From: Lysobacter solisilvae
Lineage (GTDB): Bacteria; Pseudomonadota; Gammaproteobacteria; Xanthomonadales; Xanthomonadaceae
NCBI RefSeq assembly: GCF_016613535.2
Contig: NZ_CP071518.1
Span: forward strand, 1,922,001-1,986,000
Length of the DNA stretch: 64,000 nucleotides
Reading direction: 5' to 3'
The position numbers and the translations under genes are program-made. The notes under the pieces were generated by a model that saw only the letters and a program-made list of their open reading frames with translations, had not been told where the DNA came from and made no database searches. Shown one piece after another: positions 41,914-53,278 of the stretch. How positions within the stretch are numbered: position 1 is the first letter of the stretch; each line of letters opens with the position of its first letter.

Positions 41914-42054
41914 GCGAGCTCTCCCCCGGAAGGACCCGTCAGCGCGGCGTGCGGCCCGGGTATTCCGGGCCTGGGCCCGGGGCTTATAACCCAGGACGCA
42001 GGCTGCGATGCCGCAGCCGCGCCGCTACAATACCCCCGCTCCCCCATCAGGTCA

Positions 42055-43266
42055 ATGTCAATGCCCCAGCTTGCCCGGCGCATCGGTCGCGCCAAGCCCA
42101 GCGCGATCATGCAGGTGGCCGAAAAGGCCAAGCGTCTCAAGGCCGAAGGTCGCGACATCATCAGCTTCTCGATCGGTGTCCCCAACTTCCTCCCGGGCGA
42201 GCACGTCTACGCCGCCGCGCGCGAGGCGCTGCAGAAGGACAGCGGCCAGTACGGCAGCAACCGCGGCAGCGACGCACTGCTCGACGCCTTCCTCGCGCAC
42301 ATGCACAAGATCGGCCTGGATGGCTACGGCAAGGTCAACATCGCCACCGGCATCGGCGCCAAGCACGTGATCTACAACCTGGCCGAAGCGCTGCTGGACG
42401 AGGGCGACACCATCGCCTTCCCGACGCCGTACTGGACCAGCTACCTCGACATCGCCGAGATCGTCGACGCCAAGATCGACCTGCTGCCGTGCCCGCCGTC
42501 GCAGGACTACAAGGTCACCCCGGCCCAGCTCGACGCCGCACTGGCGAAGAAGCCCAAGGTGTTCCTGTTCAACAATCCGTCGAACCCGACCGGCATGGTC
42601 TATTCGAAGGAAGAGATCACCGCGCTGGCCGACGTCGTGGCCAAGTATCCGGACACCTGGATCATCACCGACGACATCTACAACCGCATGGTGTTCGACG
42701 AGGTCGGCTACCACAACTTCGTGCACGTCCGCCCGGAGCTGCGCGACCGCGTGATCTTCATCGACTCGCTGTCCAAGACCTACGGCATGCCCGGCTGGCG
42801 CGTGGGCTTCATGGCCGGTCCCGAAGCGGTCGCCCAGGCGATCGTGACGATGAACTCCAACCACATCACCAACCTGCCCGAAGTCACCACCGCCGCCGCG
42901 GTCGCCGCGATGTGCGGCCCGCAGGACGTGCCGACGCAGAAGAACGCCGAGTTCCAGGCCAAGCGCGACCAGGTGATGGACGTGATGAGCTCGCTCAAGG
43001 GCGTGGTCTGCCCGCGTCCGCAGGGCGCCTTCTACGTGTTCCCGGACATCTCGGTGGCCTTCGGCAAGACCCACGGCCCGAGCGGCAGGAAGGTCGAGAA
43101 CGACGTCGACTTCTGCAACATGCTGCTGGAAACCAAGGGCGTGGCCTGCGTGCCGGGCTCGGCCTTCGGTGAACCGCGCGCGCTGCGCATCAGCTACACC
43201 TGCCCGACCCCGCAGCTGGCCCCGGGCCTGCAGCGATTCGCCGAGTTCTTCAACGAGCTGGCCTGA
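42055..43266 (+). CDS. Class I/II aminotransferase (PLP-dependent)
   Basis: An aspartate/tyrosine-type aminotransferase of fold type I, 403 residues from the ATG at 42055. Substrate-binding NPSNPTG and the PLP lysine in SLSKTYGMPGWRVG (Lys241) are present, as is the conserved end ALRISYTCP. A second in-frame ATG at 42061 has a better spaced ribosome site. The amino acid handled cannot be decided; aspartate is most likely from the family. A TACAAT (42026-42031) is a possible -10 box upstream. Confidence 0.93.
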   Translation: MSMPQLARRIGRAKPSAIMQVAEKAKRLKAEGRDIISFSIGVPNFLPGEHVYAAAREALQKDSGQYGSNRGSDALLDAFLAHMHKIGLDGYGKVNIATGIGAKHVIYNLAEALLDEGDTIAFPTPYWTSYLDIAEIVDAKIDLLPCPPSQDYKVTPAQLDAALAKKPKVFLFNNPSNPTGMVYSKEEITALADVVAKYPDTWIITDDIYNRMVFDEVGYHNFVHVRPELRDRVIFIDSLSKTYGMPGWRVGFMAGPEAVAQAIVTMNSNHITNLPEVTTAAAVAAMCGPQDVPTQKNAEFQAKRDQVMDVMSSLKGVVCPRPQGAFYVFPDISVAFGKTHGPSGRKVENDVDFCNMLLETKGVACVPGSAFGEPRALRISYTCPTPQLAPGLQRFAEFFNELA

Positions 43267-43401
43267 GCACAGGGCGGGTCCCGACCCGCCGTGCTGCACC
43301 CGTACACCGCAGGGGTGGGCCCAGGCCCACCCGCGTCGTCTTCCCCGGCGCCCGCGGCTTTTTCGAATCACCCGTCACGAATCCCGAACCACGGAGTCCC
43401 C

Positions 43402-44385
43402 ATGAAAACCCCCGTCCGCGTTGCAGTCACCGGCGCCGCCGGCCAGATCGGCTACGCCCTGCTGTTCCGCATCGCCTCCGGCGAAATGCTCGGCAAGGAC
43501 CAGCCCGTCATCCTGCAGATGCTCGAGCTGCCGATGGAAAAGGCCCAGGCCGCGCTCAAGGGCGTGATGATGGAGCTGGAGGACTGCGCGTTCCCGCTGC
43601 TGGCCGGCATGGTCGGCACCGATGACCCGAAGGTCGCCTTCAAGGACGCCGACTACGCGCTGCTGGTCGGCGCGATGCCGCGCGGCCCGGGCATGGAGCG
43701 CAAGGACCTGCTGCTCAAGAACGCCGAGATCTTCACCGTGCAGGGCAAGGCCCTGAACGAAGTCGCCTCGCGCAACGTCAAGGTGCTGGTCGTCGGCAAC
43801 CCGGCCAACACCAACGCCTACATCGCCATGAAGTCGGCGCCGGACCTGCCGGCGAAGAATTTCACCGCGATGCTGCGCCTGGACCACAACCGCGCGCTGT
43901 CGCAGCTGGCCAGCAAGGCCGGCGTGGCCGTGGCCGACATCGAGAAGATGGTGGTCTGGGGCAACCACAGCCCGACGATGTACCCCGACTACCGCTTCGC
44001 GACCGTGAACGGTGCGTCGCTCAAGGACCGCATCAACGACGCCGACTGGAACGCCAACACCTTCATCCCGGTGGTGGGCAAGCGCGGCGCGGCGATCATC
44101 GAGGCCCGCGGCCTGTCCTCGGCCGCCTCGGCCGCCAACGCCGCCATCGACCACATGCGCGACTGGGCCCTGGGCACCAACGGCAAGTGGGTGACGATGG
44201 GCGTGCCGTCCGACGGCAGCTACGGCATCCCGGAAACGGTGATGTACGGCGTGCCGGTGACCTGCGCCAACGGCGAGTACACCCGCGTGGAAGGCCTGCC
44301 GGTCGACGAGTTCAGCCGCGCCGCGATGGACAAGACGCTGGCCGAGCTCGAGGAAGAGCGCGCCGGCGTCGCGCACCTGCTGTAA
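43402..44385 (+). CDS. mdh: Malate dehydrogenase
   Basis: The 327-residue enzyme interconverts malate and oxaloacetate with NAD. The N-terminal nucleotide-binding motif [12 protein letters not shown], the substrate loop [13 protein letters not shown] with catalytic arginines and the [11 protein letters not shown]is-Asp region identify the MDH type 2 group. The ATG at 43402 has ggag 8 nt upstream. Together with dctA and prpBC nearby it forms a small C4/propionate-metabolism neighbourhood. Confidence 0.96.
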   Translation: MKTPVRVAVTGAAGQIGYALLFRIASGEMLGKDQPVILQMLELPMEKAQAALKGVMMELEDCAFPLLAGMVGTDDPKVAFKDADYALLVGAMPRGPGMERKDLLLKNAEIFTVQGKALNEVASRNVKVLVVGNPANTNAYIAMKSAPDLPAKNFTAMLRLDHNRALSQLASKAGVAVADIEKMVVWGNHSPTMYPDYRFATVNGASLKDRINDADWNANTFIPVVGKRGAAIIEARGLSSAASAANAAIDHMRDWALGTNGKWVTMGVPSDGSYGIPETVMYGVPVTCANGEYTRVEGLPVDEFSRAAMDKTLAELEEERAGVAHLL

Positions 44386-44414
44386 GCCGGCGCGCAGCTC
44401 CTGCCACGCAACAA

Positions 44415-44446
44415 GACGAAGGCGGCCTCGGCCGCCTTCGTCGTTT
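44415..44446 (+). terminator. Intrinsic terminator of mdh
   Basis: A 12-bp perfect stem (gacgaaggcggc / gccgccttcgtc) with a ctcg loop followed by gttt, 29 nt after the mdh stop. Confidence 0.8.
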
Positions 44447-44454
44447 CCGGAAGA

Positions 44455-44576
44455 CCATAGGGAGGGTCTCGACCCGCCATCGGGGGAACAAACGTCGGCG
44501 CGACCGTTGACCGACGGTTTTCCCAGGCAACTCGCGGCAACGGCATGGCGATGGTGGGCCGAGGCCCACCCTATAT
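44455..44576. repeat. REP-like composite repeat, copy 1
   Basis: The element starts ccatagggagggtctcgacc and ends ggtgggccgaggcccaccctat, two different palindromes in opposite orientation around about 70 bp containing gttgaccgacggtt. A second copy lies 131 bp downstream. No coding capacity. Confidence 0.75.
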
Positions 44577-44585
44577 GCGGATGGG

Positions 44586-44703
44586 CCATAGGGCGGGTCT
44601 CGACCCGCCATCGCGGGAACAAAGTCGGCGCGACCGTTGACCGACGGTTCTCCCAGACAACCCCTCGCGTCAACGGCAGGGCGATGGTGGGCCAAGGCCC
44701 ACC

Positions 44704-44709
<6 letters not shown>
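44586..44709. repeat. REP-like composite repeat, copy 2
   Basis: A tandem second copy of the element at 44455, with ccatagggcgggtctcgacc at one end and ggtgggccaaggcccaccct at the other. The right end overlaps the stop codon of dctA (44704-44706, minus strand). Confidence 0.75.
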
Positions 44710-46029
<1,320 letters not shown>

Positions 46030-46122
46030 GGGCGGCCGTTGGTAGTGAGGACCGGATCGGCAAACCCTGACCGGCAAGCCGCGATGGTAGCGGGTACTGC
46101 CTCCCCGCTATGCGGGACCCTC

Positions 46123-46181
46123 CGTAGCCCGGGCTTTCAGCCGCGAAGCTGGTCAAGCGAAGCGCACCCGGGGCTCTCCGG
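46123..46181. repeat. Second interspersed repeat family, copy 1
   Basis: About 58 bp, beginning gtagcccgggctttcag and ending cccggggctctccgg. An inverted copy lies at 49657-49713. The rest of the 311-bp dctA-prpB gap holds no gene; a TAAAAT at 46313-46318 may be the -10 of prpB. Confidence 0.7.
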
Positions 46182-46340
46182 ACAAATCGTCCGCCCCCCA
46201 CTTTGCCGAAGCTGCCATCCGTGGCCACCGCACAGGCCTCGCCAGGGCTGCCGGGACGCCGGCCGCCCGCGCGGCATCATTTCCGCCGCAGGCGAGCCGT
46301 CTCGCGGGCGGCTAAAATGTCCTGTCCACCAGGAGCCCCC

Positions 46341-47225
46341 ATGACCTCGAAGCTCTCCGCCGGCGCCCGCTTCCGCGCCGCCGTCCAGGAAGAAACCCCG
46401 CTGCAGGTGATGGGCGCCATTACCGCCTACGCCGGCCTGATGGCCAAGCGCGTGGGCTACAAGGCCCTGTACCTGTCCGGCGGCGGTGTCGCCGCCAATT
46501 CGCTGGGCATGCCGGACCTGGGCATCAGCACCATGGAGGACGTCCTCACCGACGCCCGCCGGATCGTCGACGCCACCCAGATGCCGCTGCTCGTCGACAT
46601 CGACACCGGCTGGGGCGGCGCCTTCAACATCGGCCGCACCATCCGCTCCTTCATCAACGTCGGCGTCGGCGCCGTCCACATGGAAGACCAGGTTGGCCAG
46701 AAGCGCTGCGGCCATCGGCCCGGCAAGGAAGTGGTCACCCGCGAGGAAATGGTCGACCGCATCAAGGCCGCCGTCGATGCGCGCACCGACGACAGCTTCG
46801 TGATCATGGCCCGCACCGACGCCGCCGCCGTGGAAGGCATCGACGCGGCGATCGAGCGCGCCGTGGCCTACGTCGAGGCCGGCGCCGACATGATCTTCCC
46901 CGAGGCGATGCAGACGCTCGGCGACTACCGCCGGTTCAAGGCCGCGGTGAAGGTGCCGATCCTGGCCAACCTCACCGAGTTCGGTTCCACGCCGTTCTTC
47001 ACCACCGACGAACTGCGCCAGGCCAACGTCGACATCGCCCTGTACTGCTGCGGCGCCTATCGCGCCATGAACAAGGCCGCGCTCAACTTCTACGAAACCG
47101 TGCGCCGCGAGGGCACGCAGAAGAACCTCATCGACACCCTGCAGTCGCGCGCCGACCTCTACGATTACCTGGGCTACCACGCCTACGAGGACAAGCTCGA
47201 CGCGCTGTTCTCCCAGAACAAGTAA
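46341..47225 (+). CDS. prpB: 2-methylisocitrate lyase
   Basis: PrpB cleaves 2-methylisocitrate to pyruvate and succinate in the methylcitrate cycle for propionyl-CoA. The 294-residue protein has [14 protein letters not shown], the active-site [10 protein letters not shown] with the catalytic Cys, and [13 protein letters not shown]. The ATG follows aggagc. An in-frame extension upstream to 46203 has no family match. 146 bp later prpC begins on the same strand. Confidence 0.95.
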   Translation: MTSKLSAGARFRAAVQEETPLQVMGAITAYAGLMAKRVGYKALYLSGGGVAANSLGMPDLGISTMEDVLTDARRIVDATQMPLLVDIDTGWGGAFNIGRTIRSFINVGVGAVHMEDQVGQKRCGHRPGKEVVTREEMVDRIKAAVDARTDDSFVIMARTDAAAVEGIDAAIERAVAYVEAGADMIFPEAMQTLGDYRRFKAAVKVPILANLTEFGSTPFFTTDELRQANVDIALYCCGAYRAMNKAALNFYETVRREGTQKNLIDTLQSRADLYDYLGYHAYEDKLDALFSQNK

Positions 47226-47371
47226 CGGCACGGCACGGCCCGCCGGAAGGCGGCCGGGCCGGCGCAGCTTCAAGTCAGATGACGCACGCGGCAACTGACG
47301 CGCAAGACACATGACGCGGCCCGCAGAAGCCGCGCATCCCCACAGGAATGATCCACGCGAGGAGTTTTCCG

Positions 47372-48523
47372 ATGTCCGACACGACCCCCGTACTTCCCAA
47401 GGTCAAGAAATCAGTCGCCCTGAGCGGCACCGCCGCGGGCAATACCGCGCTGTGCACCGTCGGCCGCAGCGGCAACGACCTGCACTACCGCGGCTACGAC
47501 ATCCACGACCTCGCCACGCGCTCGACCTTCGAGGAAGTCGCCCACCTGCTGGTACACGGCGCGCTGCCCACCCAGAGCCAGCTCGGCGCCTACCGCACCA
47601 AGCTCAAGCGCCTGCGCGGCCTGCCGGCCATCGTCACCGAAGCCCTTGAACTGGTGCCGGCCAACGCCCACCCGATGGATGTGCTGCGCACCGGCTGCTC
47701 GGTGATGGGCACCGTGCTGCCCGAGCGCGAAGGCCACCCGGCCTCCGAGGCGCGCGACATCGCCGACAAGCTCATCGCCAGCTTCGGCTCGATGCTGCTG
47801 TACTGGTGGCACTTCACCCGCAACGGCCGCCGCATCGAGGTCGAGACCAACGACGACTCCGTCGCGGCCCACTTCCTGCACCTGCTGCACGGCGAGAAGC
47901 CCAGCAAGCTGCACGCCGACTCGCTCGACAAGTCGCTGATCCTCTACGCCGAGCACGAGTTCAACGCGTCCACCTTCACCGCCCGCGTCATCGCCGGCAC
48001 CGGCAGCGACCTGCACTCCTGCCTCACCGGTGCCATCGGCGCCCTGCGCGGACCCAAGCACGGCGGCGCCAATGAAGTGGCGATGGACATCATCAGCCGC
48101 TACACCAGCGCCGACGAGGCCGAGGCCGACATTCGCGCGCGCATGGAGAAGAAGGAAATCATCATCGGCTTCGGCCACCCGGTCTACACCATCGGCGATC
48201 CGCGCAACCCCATCATCAAGGAACTCTCGCGAAAGCTGTGCGCCGAGGGCGGCAACCAGACGCTGTTCGACGTGTCCGAGCGCATCGAGACGCTGATGAT
48301 GGACACCAAGAAGATGTTCCCGAACCTCGACTGGTACAGCGCGTCGGCTTACCACATGATGGGCATCCCGACCCCGATGTTCACGCCCCTGTTCGTGATC
48401 GCCCGCACCACCGGCTGGAGCGCGCACGTGATCGAACAGCGCGAGGACGGCAAGATCATCCGCCCGAGCGCGAACTACACGGGACCGGAAGATCGGGAGT
48501 ACGTGGAGATTGCCAAGCGCTGA
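47372..48523 (+). CDS. prpC: 2-methylcitrate synthase
   Basis: PrpC condenses propionyl-CoA with oxaloacetate. The 383-residue protein has the citrate-synthase active-site segments [14 protein letters not shown] and [15 protein letters not shown], and its short length plus adjacency to prpB indicate the methylcitrate enzyme rather than the TCA citrate synthase. The ATG follows gcgagga at 8 nt. No prpD or acnD follows, so the rest of the pathway must be elsewhere. Confidence 0.94.
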   Translation: MSDTTPVLPKVKKSVALSGTAAGNTALCTVGRSGNDLHYRGYDIHDLATRSTFEEVAHLLVHGALPTQSQLGAYRTKLKRLRGLPAIVTEALELVPANAHPMDVLRTGCSVMGTVLPEREGHPASEARDIADKLIASFGSMLLYWWHFTRNGRRIEVETNDDSVAAHFLHLLHGEKPSKLHADSLDKSLILYAEHEFNASTFTARVIAGTGSDLHSCLTGAIGALRGPKHGGANEVAMDIISRYTSADEAEADIRARMEKKEIIIGFGHPVYTIGDPRNPIIKELSRKLCAEGGNQTLFDVSERIETLMMDTKKMFPNLDWYSASAYHMMGIPTPMFTPLFVIARTTGWSAHVIEQREDGKIIRPSANYTGPEDREYVEIAKR

Positions 48524-48544
48524 GTCGCTTCGGATGGACATCAC

Positions 48545-48568
48545 AGGCCGCCTTCGGGCGGCCTTTTT
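48545..48568 (+). terminator. Intrinsic terminator of prpC
   Basis: Stem aggccgcc / ggcggcct with a ttcg tetraloop followed by a T-run (tttt), 21 nt after the prpC stop. Confidence 0.9.
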
Positions 48569-48604
48569 CTTGGAGGGTTGAGCCCAGGCGCCTCGCCGCT
48601 TTGG

Positions 48605-48641
48605 CATGGCGATGGCGGGTCAAGACCCGCCCTATTCGGGA
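48605..48641. repeat. REP-like repeat
   Basis: One copy in the gatggcgggtcaagacccgccctattcg orientation. Confidence 0.7.
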
Positions 48642-48714
48642 CGCCCGGATGCGCGAACGCAGTTGCGCAAGTTCGCAGTAGCGGACCCGCAAACGCCGGT
48701 TCCATGCACGGCAT

Positions 48715-48743
48715 GAAAAAAGGCCGCGCAATTGCGCGGCCTT
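48715..48743 (-). terminator. Intrinsic terminator of the exported-protein gene
   Basis: The palindrome aaggccgcgcaattgcgcggcctt continues on the minus strand into a T-run, 14 nt after the stop of the minus-strand gene. Confidence 0.85.
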
Positions 48744-48756
48744 CTTCGTTCGTGTC

Positions 48757-49161
48757 TCAGTTGCCCGGCTCGGGCGGCTGGTAGACGACGCGCGTCGCCA
48801 CGCATTCCACGTTGGACTCCTTGTGGGGTCCGACCACGGAGGCCAGGTGCAGCGGCGGATCGTAGATGCCCCAGGCCCAGCCGTCGCCATGGGCGAGGTG
48901 GGCGGCGAGTGCACTGCTGGAGTTGGCGCCGATCAGGATCCCGAGGAACTGGTCTTCGGTGAACACGATCGTCGAGCCGTTGGGCATGATGAAAGTGCAG
49001 AAGCCGGTGGCTTCGCAGTTGGCGCCCAGGTCGCGCGGTCCGCCGATGTTGTGGCAGAGGCGTTTTTCTTCGGTCCCGCCGGCGAGGGCGGCGCCGGCGA
49101 TCAAGGTCGCGCTGACGGTCAATGCGGCCGTCATCAGTGCTCTTCTGCTTCGGTGGTTCAT
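48757..49161 (-). CDS. Small exported protein of unknown function
   Basis: A 134-residue protein with a signal peptide (RRALMTAALTVSATLIAGAALA). The mature part has Cys residues in RLCHNIGG, ANCEATGFC and VECVATR and reads like a small periplasmic or secreted domain; I do not recognise it. The ATG at 49161 follows aagggg. The open frame reaches 49794 upstream, but that part passes through repeats and is not a gene. It has its own terminator. Confidence 0.75.
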   Translation of the reverse strand: MNHRSRRALMTAALTVSATLIAGAALAGGTEEKRLCHNIGGPRDLGANCEATGFCTFIMPNGSTIVFTEDQFLGILIGANSSSALAAHLAHGDGWAWGIYDPPLHLASVVGPHKESNVECVATRVVYQPPEPGN

Positions 49162-49323
49162 GGCAATCCCCTTGGGTAGGGTGGCGGGAACTCGGCTAGA
49201 TGCGGCATCGCGGTCGCTTCTGTCGCACCCTTCACGCTGCCAGAGCGGGCGCGGTCGAACTATTCCACTAAGGGGGTAGATCTCACTCCGATGGGGGATG
49301 AGGCGCCTGACGACGACACCAGT

Positions 49324-49606
49324 GCATAGGGCGGGTCTCGACCCGCCGCCGTGGACGCCCGGCCGCATCGATCCGGCTTCCGTCCCGCCATTCGGCATTA
49401 CGTGCGTCGAAGTGAGCGATCGACTGGGCAGGCCTGCGGGAGCGATCTGGCGAGCGTGCGTGAGCACGGCCGATGGCGACGATGGCGGGTCGAGTCCCGG
49501 CGCATCGCCGCATTGGCATGGCGGTGGCGGGTCGAGACCCGCCCTATTCGTGACGCGGACTGCCAGGTGCAGCGCATAGGGCGGGTCTCGACCCGCCGCC
49601 GTGAGC
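49324..49606. repeat. Cluster of REP-like repeats
   Basis: Copies at 49324-49353 and 49575-49606 (catagggcgggtctcgaccc orientation) and at 49481-49500 and 49521-49553 (opposite orientation, the first one degenerate). They fill much of the 599-bp gap 49162-49760; no gene is visible there. Confidence 0.75.
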
Positions 49607-49656
49607 GCCGTAGTCCGGCTTAGCGCGGCGCACCGGGAGACGTCGCGGAGAACTGG

Positions 49657-49713
49657 CCGGAGAGCCAGGTGCGCTTGGCTTGACCAGCTTCGCTGTTGAA
49701 GGCCCGGGCTACG
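49657..49713. repeat. Second interspersed repeat family, copy 2 (inverted)
   Basis: Begins ccggagagccaggtgcgctt and ends ggcccgggctacg, an inverted match to 46123-46181. Confidence 0.7.
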
Positions 49714-49760
49714 TGCCTGGCGGATTCCCGGTTCGCAGCGCGCCGCGGCGCGTTCAATGC

Positions 49761-52752
49761 CTACCGCGGGTGCCCGTTGCCGGTGGCGCGCCAATGCCCC
49801 GCCGCGTGCGGCCGTCCGAACAGGAAGCCCTGGCCGTAGGTGCAGCCCATGTCGATCAAGGCCTGCCGCTGTGCCGGGGTTTCGATGCCTTCGGCGACCA
49901 CGTCCAAGCCCAGCGATCCGGTCAGCGCGATCACCGCTTCCACGATCGCGCGGCTGCGCTGCGTGTCCTCGCCGCCCAGCGGCTCCACGAAGGAACGGTC
50001 GATCTTGATCATCTTCAGCGGGAAGCGGTGGATGTAGCCCAGGCTGGAATAGCCCGTGCCGAAATCGTCCAGGGCGATCTGCACGCCGGCCGCGTGCAGG
50101 TGGTGCAGCACGCGCGTCACCGCTTCGGGGTCACCCAACAGCGTGCCTTCGGTCACTTCGATGCGCAGTTGGGCCGGGTTGAAGCCGGTCTGCGCGGTCA
50201 GTGCCAGCAGGCGAGGGGCGAAGTCCTCGTTGCGGAAATGGCGCGGGGAGATGTTGAGGGTGATGAAGCCGCCGTCGCGCACCAGCGCCGTCGCCGCGGT
50301 GCAGGCCAGGCGGTACATGTGCCAGTCGATGTCCTCGATCATGCCGCTGTCCTCGGCGACCTGGAGGAAGTCGGCCGGCAGCAGCAGTCCGCGTTCGGGA
50401 TGCTGCCAGCGGATCAGGGCCTCGTAGCCGACGGTGTGGCCGTCGACCAGGCACACGATCGGCTGGAAGAACGGTTCGAACTCGTCGTTGGCCAGCGCAC
50501 TGCGCAACTGGCGCTCCAGCTCCAGGATGTCCAGCGCGGTCTGCTGCAGCGAGTCGTCGAACAGCACGAAGCGCTGCCGGCCCGCGTCCTTGGCCCGGTA
50601 CAGGGCGATGTCGGCGTCGTGCAGGATGCGGTCGATGTGCTGGTGGCGCGCTTCGCTCACCGCGATCCCGATGCTGGCCGACAGCTGCAGTTCGCGGCCG
50701 GCCACCTGCAGCGGCGCGCCCAGCGCGCGCTGGATGCGCTGGGCGACCTTGCACGCGTCCTGCGGGGTGGCGCATTCCTCCAGCAGGATGGCGAACTCGT
50801 CGCCGGACAGGCGGGCGACGATGTCCGGCTCGCGCACGCACTGCTGCAGGCGGGTGGCGACCGCGTGCAGCACCTCGTCGCCGGCCAGGTGGCCCAGGCT
50901 GTCGTTGAACAGCTTGAAGCGGTCCACGTCCAAGGTACATGAGGGCGAACTGGCGCTCCGGGTGGCGCCGCAGCTGCGCGATCGCGTGCTCGAGGCGGTC
51001 GCGCAGATACACGCGGTTGGGCAGCCCGGTGAGGGCGTCGTGCATCACCTGGTGCTTGAGCTGGGCTTCGATGCCCTCGCGCACTTCGATCTGCTGCCGC
51101 AGTTCGCGCGTGCGCTCCAGCACGCGCTGTTCCAGCTCGACGTTGAGCCGGTGCAGTGCCTCGGCCTGCGCGCGACGCAGCAGGGTGTTGGCGATCTGGT
51201 AGGAGACGAAGGTCAGCAGTTCGGCGTCGCCGGCGTCGTACAGCAGGTCGGAGCGGTAGCTCTGCACCGCCACCACGCCGATCACGCCGTCGGCGCCGCG
51301 CAGCGGCACGCCCAGCCAGCACTGCGACAGCTGGCCGTAGGTGCGCGAGTAGTCGAAGTCGCCGGTGGCGATCATTTCCTGCATCAGGGCCTGGTCGGCC
51401 AGCAGCGTGGCGCCGGTCCGGATGACGTACTCGCTCAGGCCGCGCGCGAACGGGCGCGCCTGGTTGCGTTCGATCTTGGCGTCGACGTAGTACGGGAATT
51501 CCAGCATCGCGCCGTCGTCGGCGACCAGGGCGATGTAGAAGTTGTCGGCGTTGAGCAGCTCGCCGACCGCCTCGTGGATGCGGCGGTAGAAGCGCTCGGT
51601 GCTCTCTTCGTGGTTGGCCAGCGCGGCGATGCGGTACAGCGTGGCCTGCAGGTGCTCTGCGCGCTCGCGCTCGCGGATCTGCTCCTGCAGCACGCGGTTG
51701 GCGTCGGCCAGCTTGCGCGTGCGGTCCTCCACGCGCCATTCCAGTTCCTGCCGGCCCTTCTTGCGCTCCACCGCGTTGAGCACGTGCTCGGCGACGAAGG
51801 ACAGCACCGCGCAGTCGGAGGCCGTGTAGCGCTCGCCCTCGCGATAGGTCTGCACGACCAGCGCGCCCACTGTCTGGCCGGCACGGATCATCGGCACGCC
51901 GATGAAGTCCACCGCGGGCGTGCCCAAGCCGATGCCGCCGGGCACGGCCAGGATCTCGGCCACCTCGCGCGCGGAGCCGTGGACGACGCGGCCGTGGCGG
52001 ATCAGGCCCAGGGTCAGGCTGTTGCCCATCTTCGCGGCGGGCAGGTCCTCCTCGGGGTCGTACATGCCCGGGTCTTCGTCATCGGCGAAGTACACGAAGC
52101 GCAGCGCGTCGCGTTCGGGCGCGTAGAGCGCGATGTAGAAATTCTCGGCGTACATCAGCTCGCCGATGATGTCGTGCAGGCCCTTGAGCAGGCTGGGCAT
52201 GTCGCGGTCGGAGCCGGCCATGTCCGCGATGGCGAACAGCGCGCGCTGCAGCTGCTCGGCGCTGGCCGACACCGAGACCGCGCTGCGCAGGCCGAGCAGG
52301 GTGGACAGCTCGGCCAGCCGGCGCTTGGCCAAGGTGGTCAGGCGGACTTGCGCGGGAGTGAGCGGGGGCAGGGGACGGCCGTGCAGGGTGACCAGTTCCG
52401 CCCGTCCCTTCTCCTGGCTGTCATGCAGTTCGAGCACGCCGCCGGCGGACACAGCCGAATGGGGTGCGCGCGCGACGGGGCCGGCGGGCACGAGCCTGAC
52501 GGCGCCCTCGCGGTGCAGGGCGACGGCCACGTCCGCCAGCCCGTGGCCGGACAGGCCGCGGACCAGCGCCTCGCCCACTTCCTCGGCCGTCTCCCCGCAC
52601 AGGATGGCCACGGCGTGCTCGGCCAGCGGCGCGGCGGGCGCCTCGTCGCCATCGAAGGGCGCATTCGCGCTCTCGAGCGGGAAGCCCGGGTGTCCAGCGA
52701 GTCGACTCTCGGCGGCCATTGCAGTTCCAGACGCGGGTGAGGCGGGCTGCAT
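49761..52752 (-). CDS. GAF-GAF-GGDEF-EAL signalling protein (one apparent frameshift)
   Basis: A cyclic-di-GMP turnover protein of about 996 residues after correction. Residues about 160-330 and 390-550 look like two GAF sensor domains joined by a helix. The GGDEF domain has SGDEF in place of GGDEF, with an RxxD inhibitory site (REPD) five residues before. The EAL domain is intact: EALIRWQHP (about residue 774), NISPRHF, DDFGTGYSS, KIDRSFV and AEGIET, so phosphodiesterase activity is likely. An extra A at 50932-50933 breaks LMYL/DVDRFKLFNDS. No signal or TM segment was seen. Confidence 0.9.
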
Positions 52753-52933
52753 GGATTCCGGGCTCGCCGTCTCCCGGAGCGCAGGCCGTGAAGAACACGG
52801 CCACCGGAAGCGGCATGGAAAATGCAGCGGTTCCCCGCGATATCGGCGCGCGGCGACGGGGCTTGACCGGAGATTCCTGAATGTCGGCGAGAAGGATGCG
52901 CCACGACAGGAGGCGGCCGAAGCCTGCAGGAGG

Positions 52934-53200
52934 CATGGGGCGGGTCTCGATGCGCCGCCGTCCGATTGGGCCGGGGGGCTTTGGGATGGCGATGGCGGGT
53001 CGAGACCCGCCCTATTCGGGATGTCCGGCCGCGCCGGGAAGCGCTTGCCTCGCGGCTTTGGGATGGCGATGGCGGGTCGAGACCCGCCCTATTCGGGATG
53101 TCCGACCGCGCCGGGGGCGCTTGCGTCGCGGCCTTGGGATGGCGATGGCGGGTCGAGACCCGCCCTATTCGTAAGGGCGGGTCTCGACCCGCCGCCCCGC
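52934..53200. repeat. Tandem 77-bp units with REP-like repeats
   Basis: Three near-identical units start at 52979, 53056 and 53132, each with gatggcgggtcgagacccgccc plus about 40 bp of flank. A divergent forward copy (52934-52966) precedes and an inverted copy (53172-53200) follows. They occupy the gap between the GGDEF-EAL gene and the beta-helix cluster. A TAAAAT at 53214-53219 is a possible -10 box for that cluster. Confidence 0.8.
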
Positions 53201-53278
53201 CGCACCCTTCCTGTAAAATCCGGCCACGATCCGGACGGCGGCCGCGCGTTGGCCAGCGGATCGACAGGGGAAATCCAC

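Noticed and set aside
47411..48607. A 398-residue open frame on the minus strand opposite prpC
   Set aside because: Antisense to an intact prpC and composed of shadow-type residues.
49162..49794. Upstream extension of the exported protein at 48757
   Set aside because: The extra part crosses REP-like repeats and lacks a signal peptide at its start, whereas the ATG at 49161 gives one.
52979..53172. Tandem 77-bp units as a CRISPR array
   Set aside because: The spacers are not unique; whole units are repeated and no cas genes are near.
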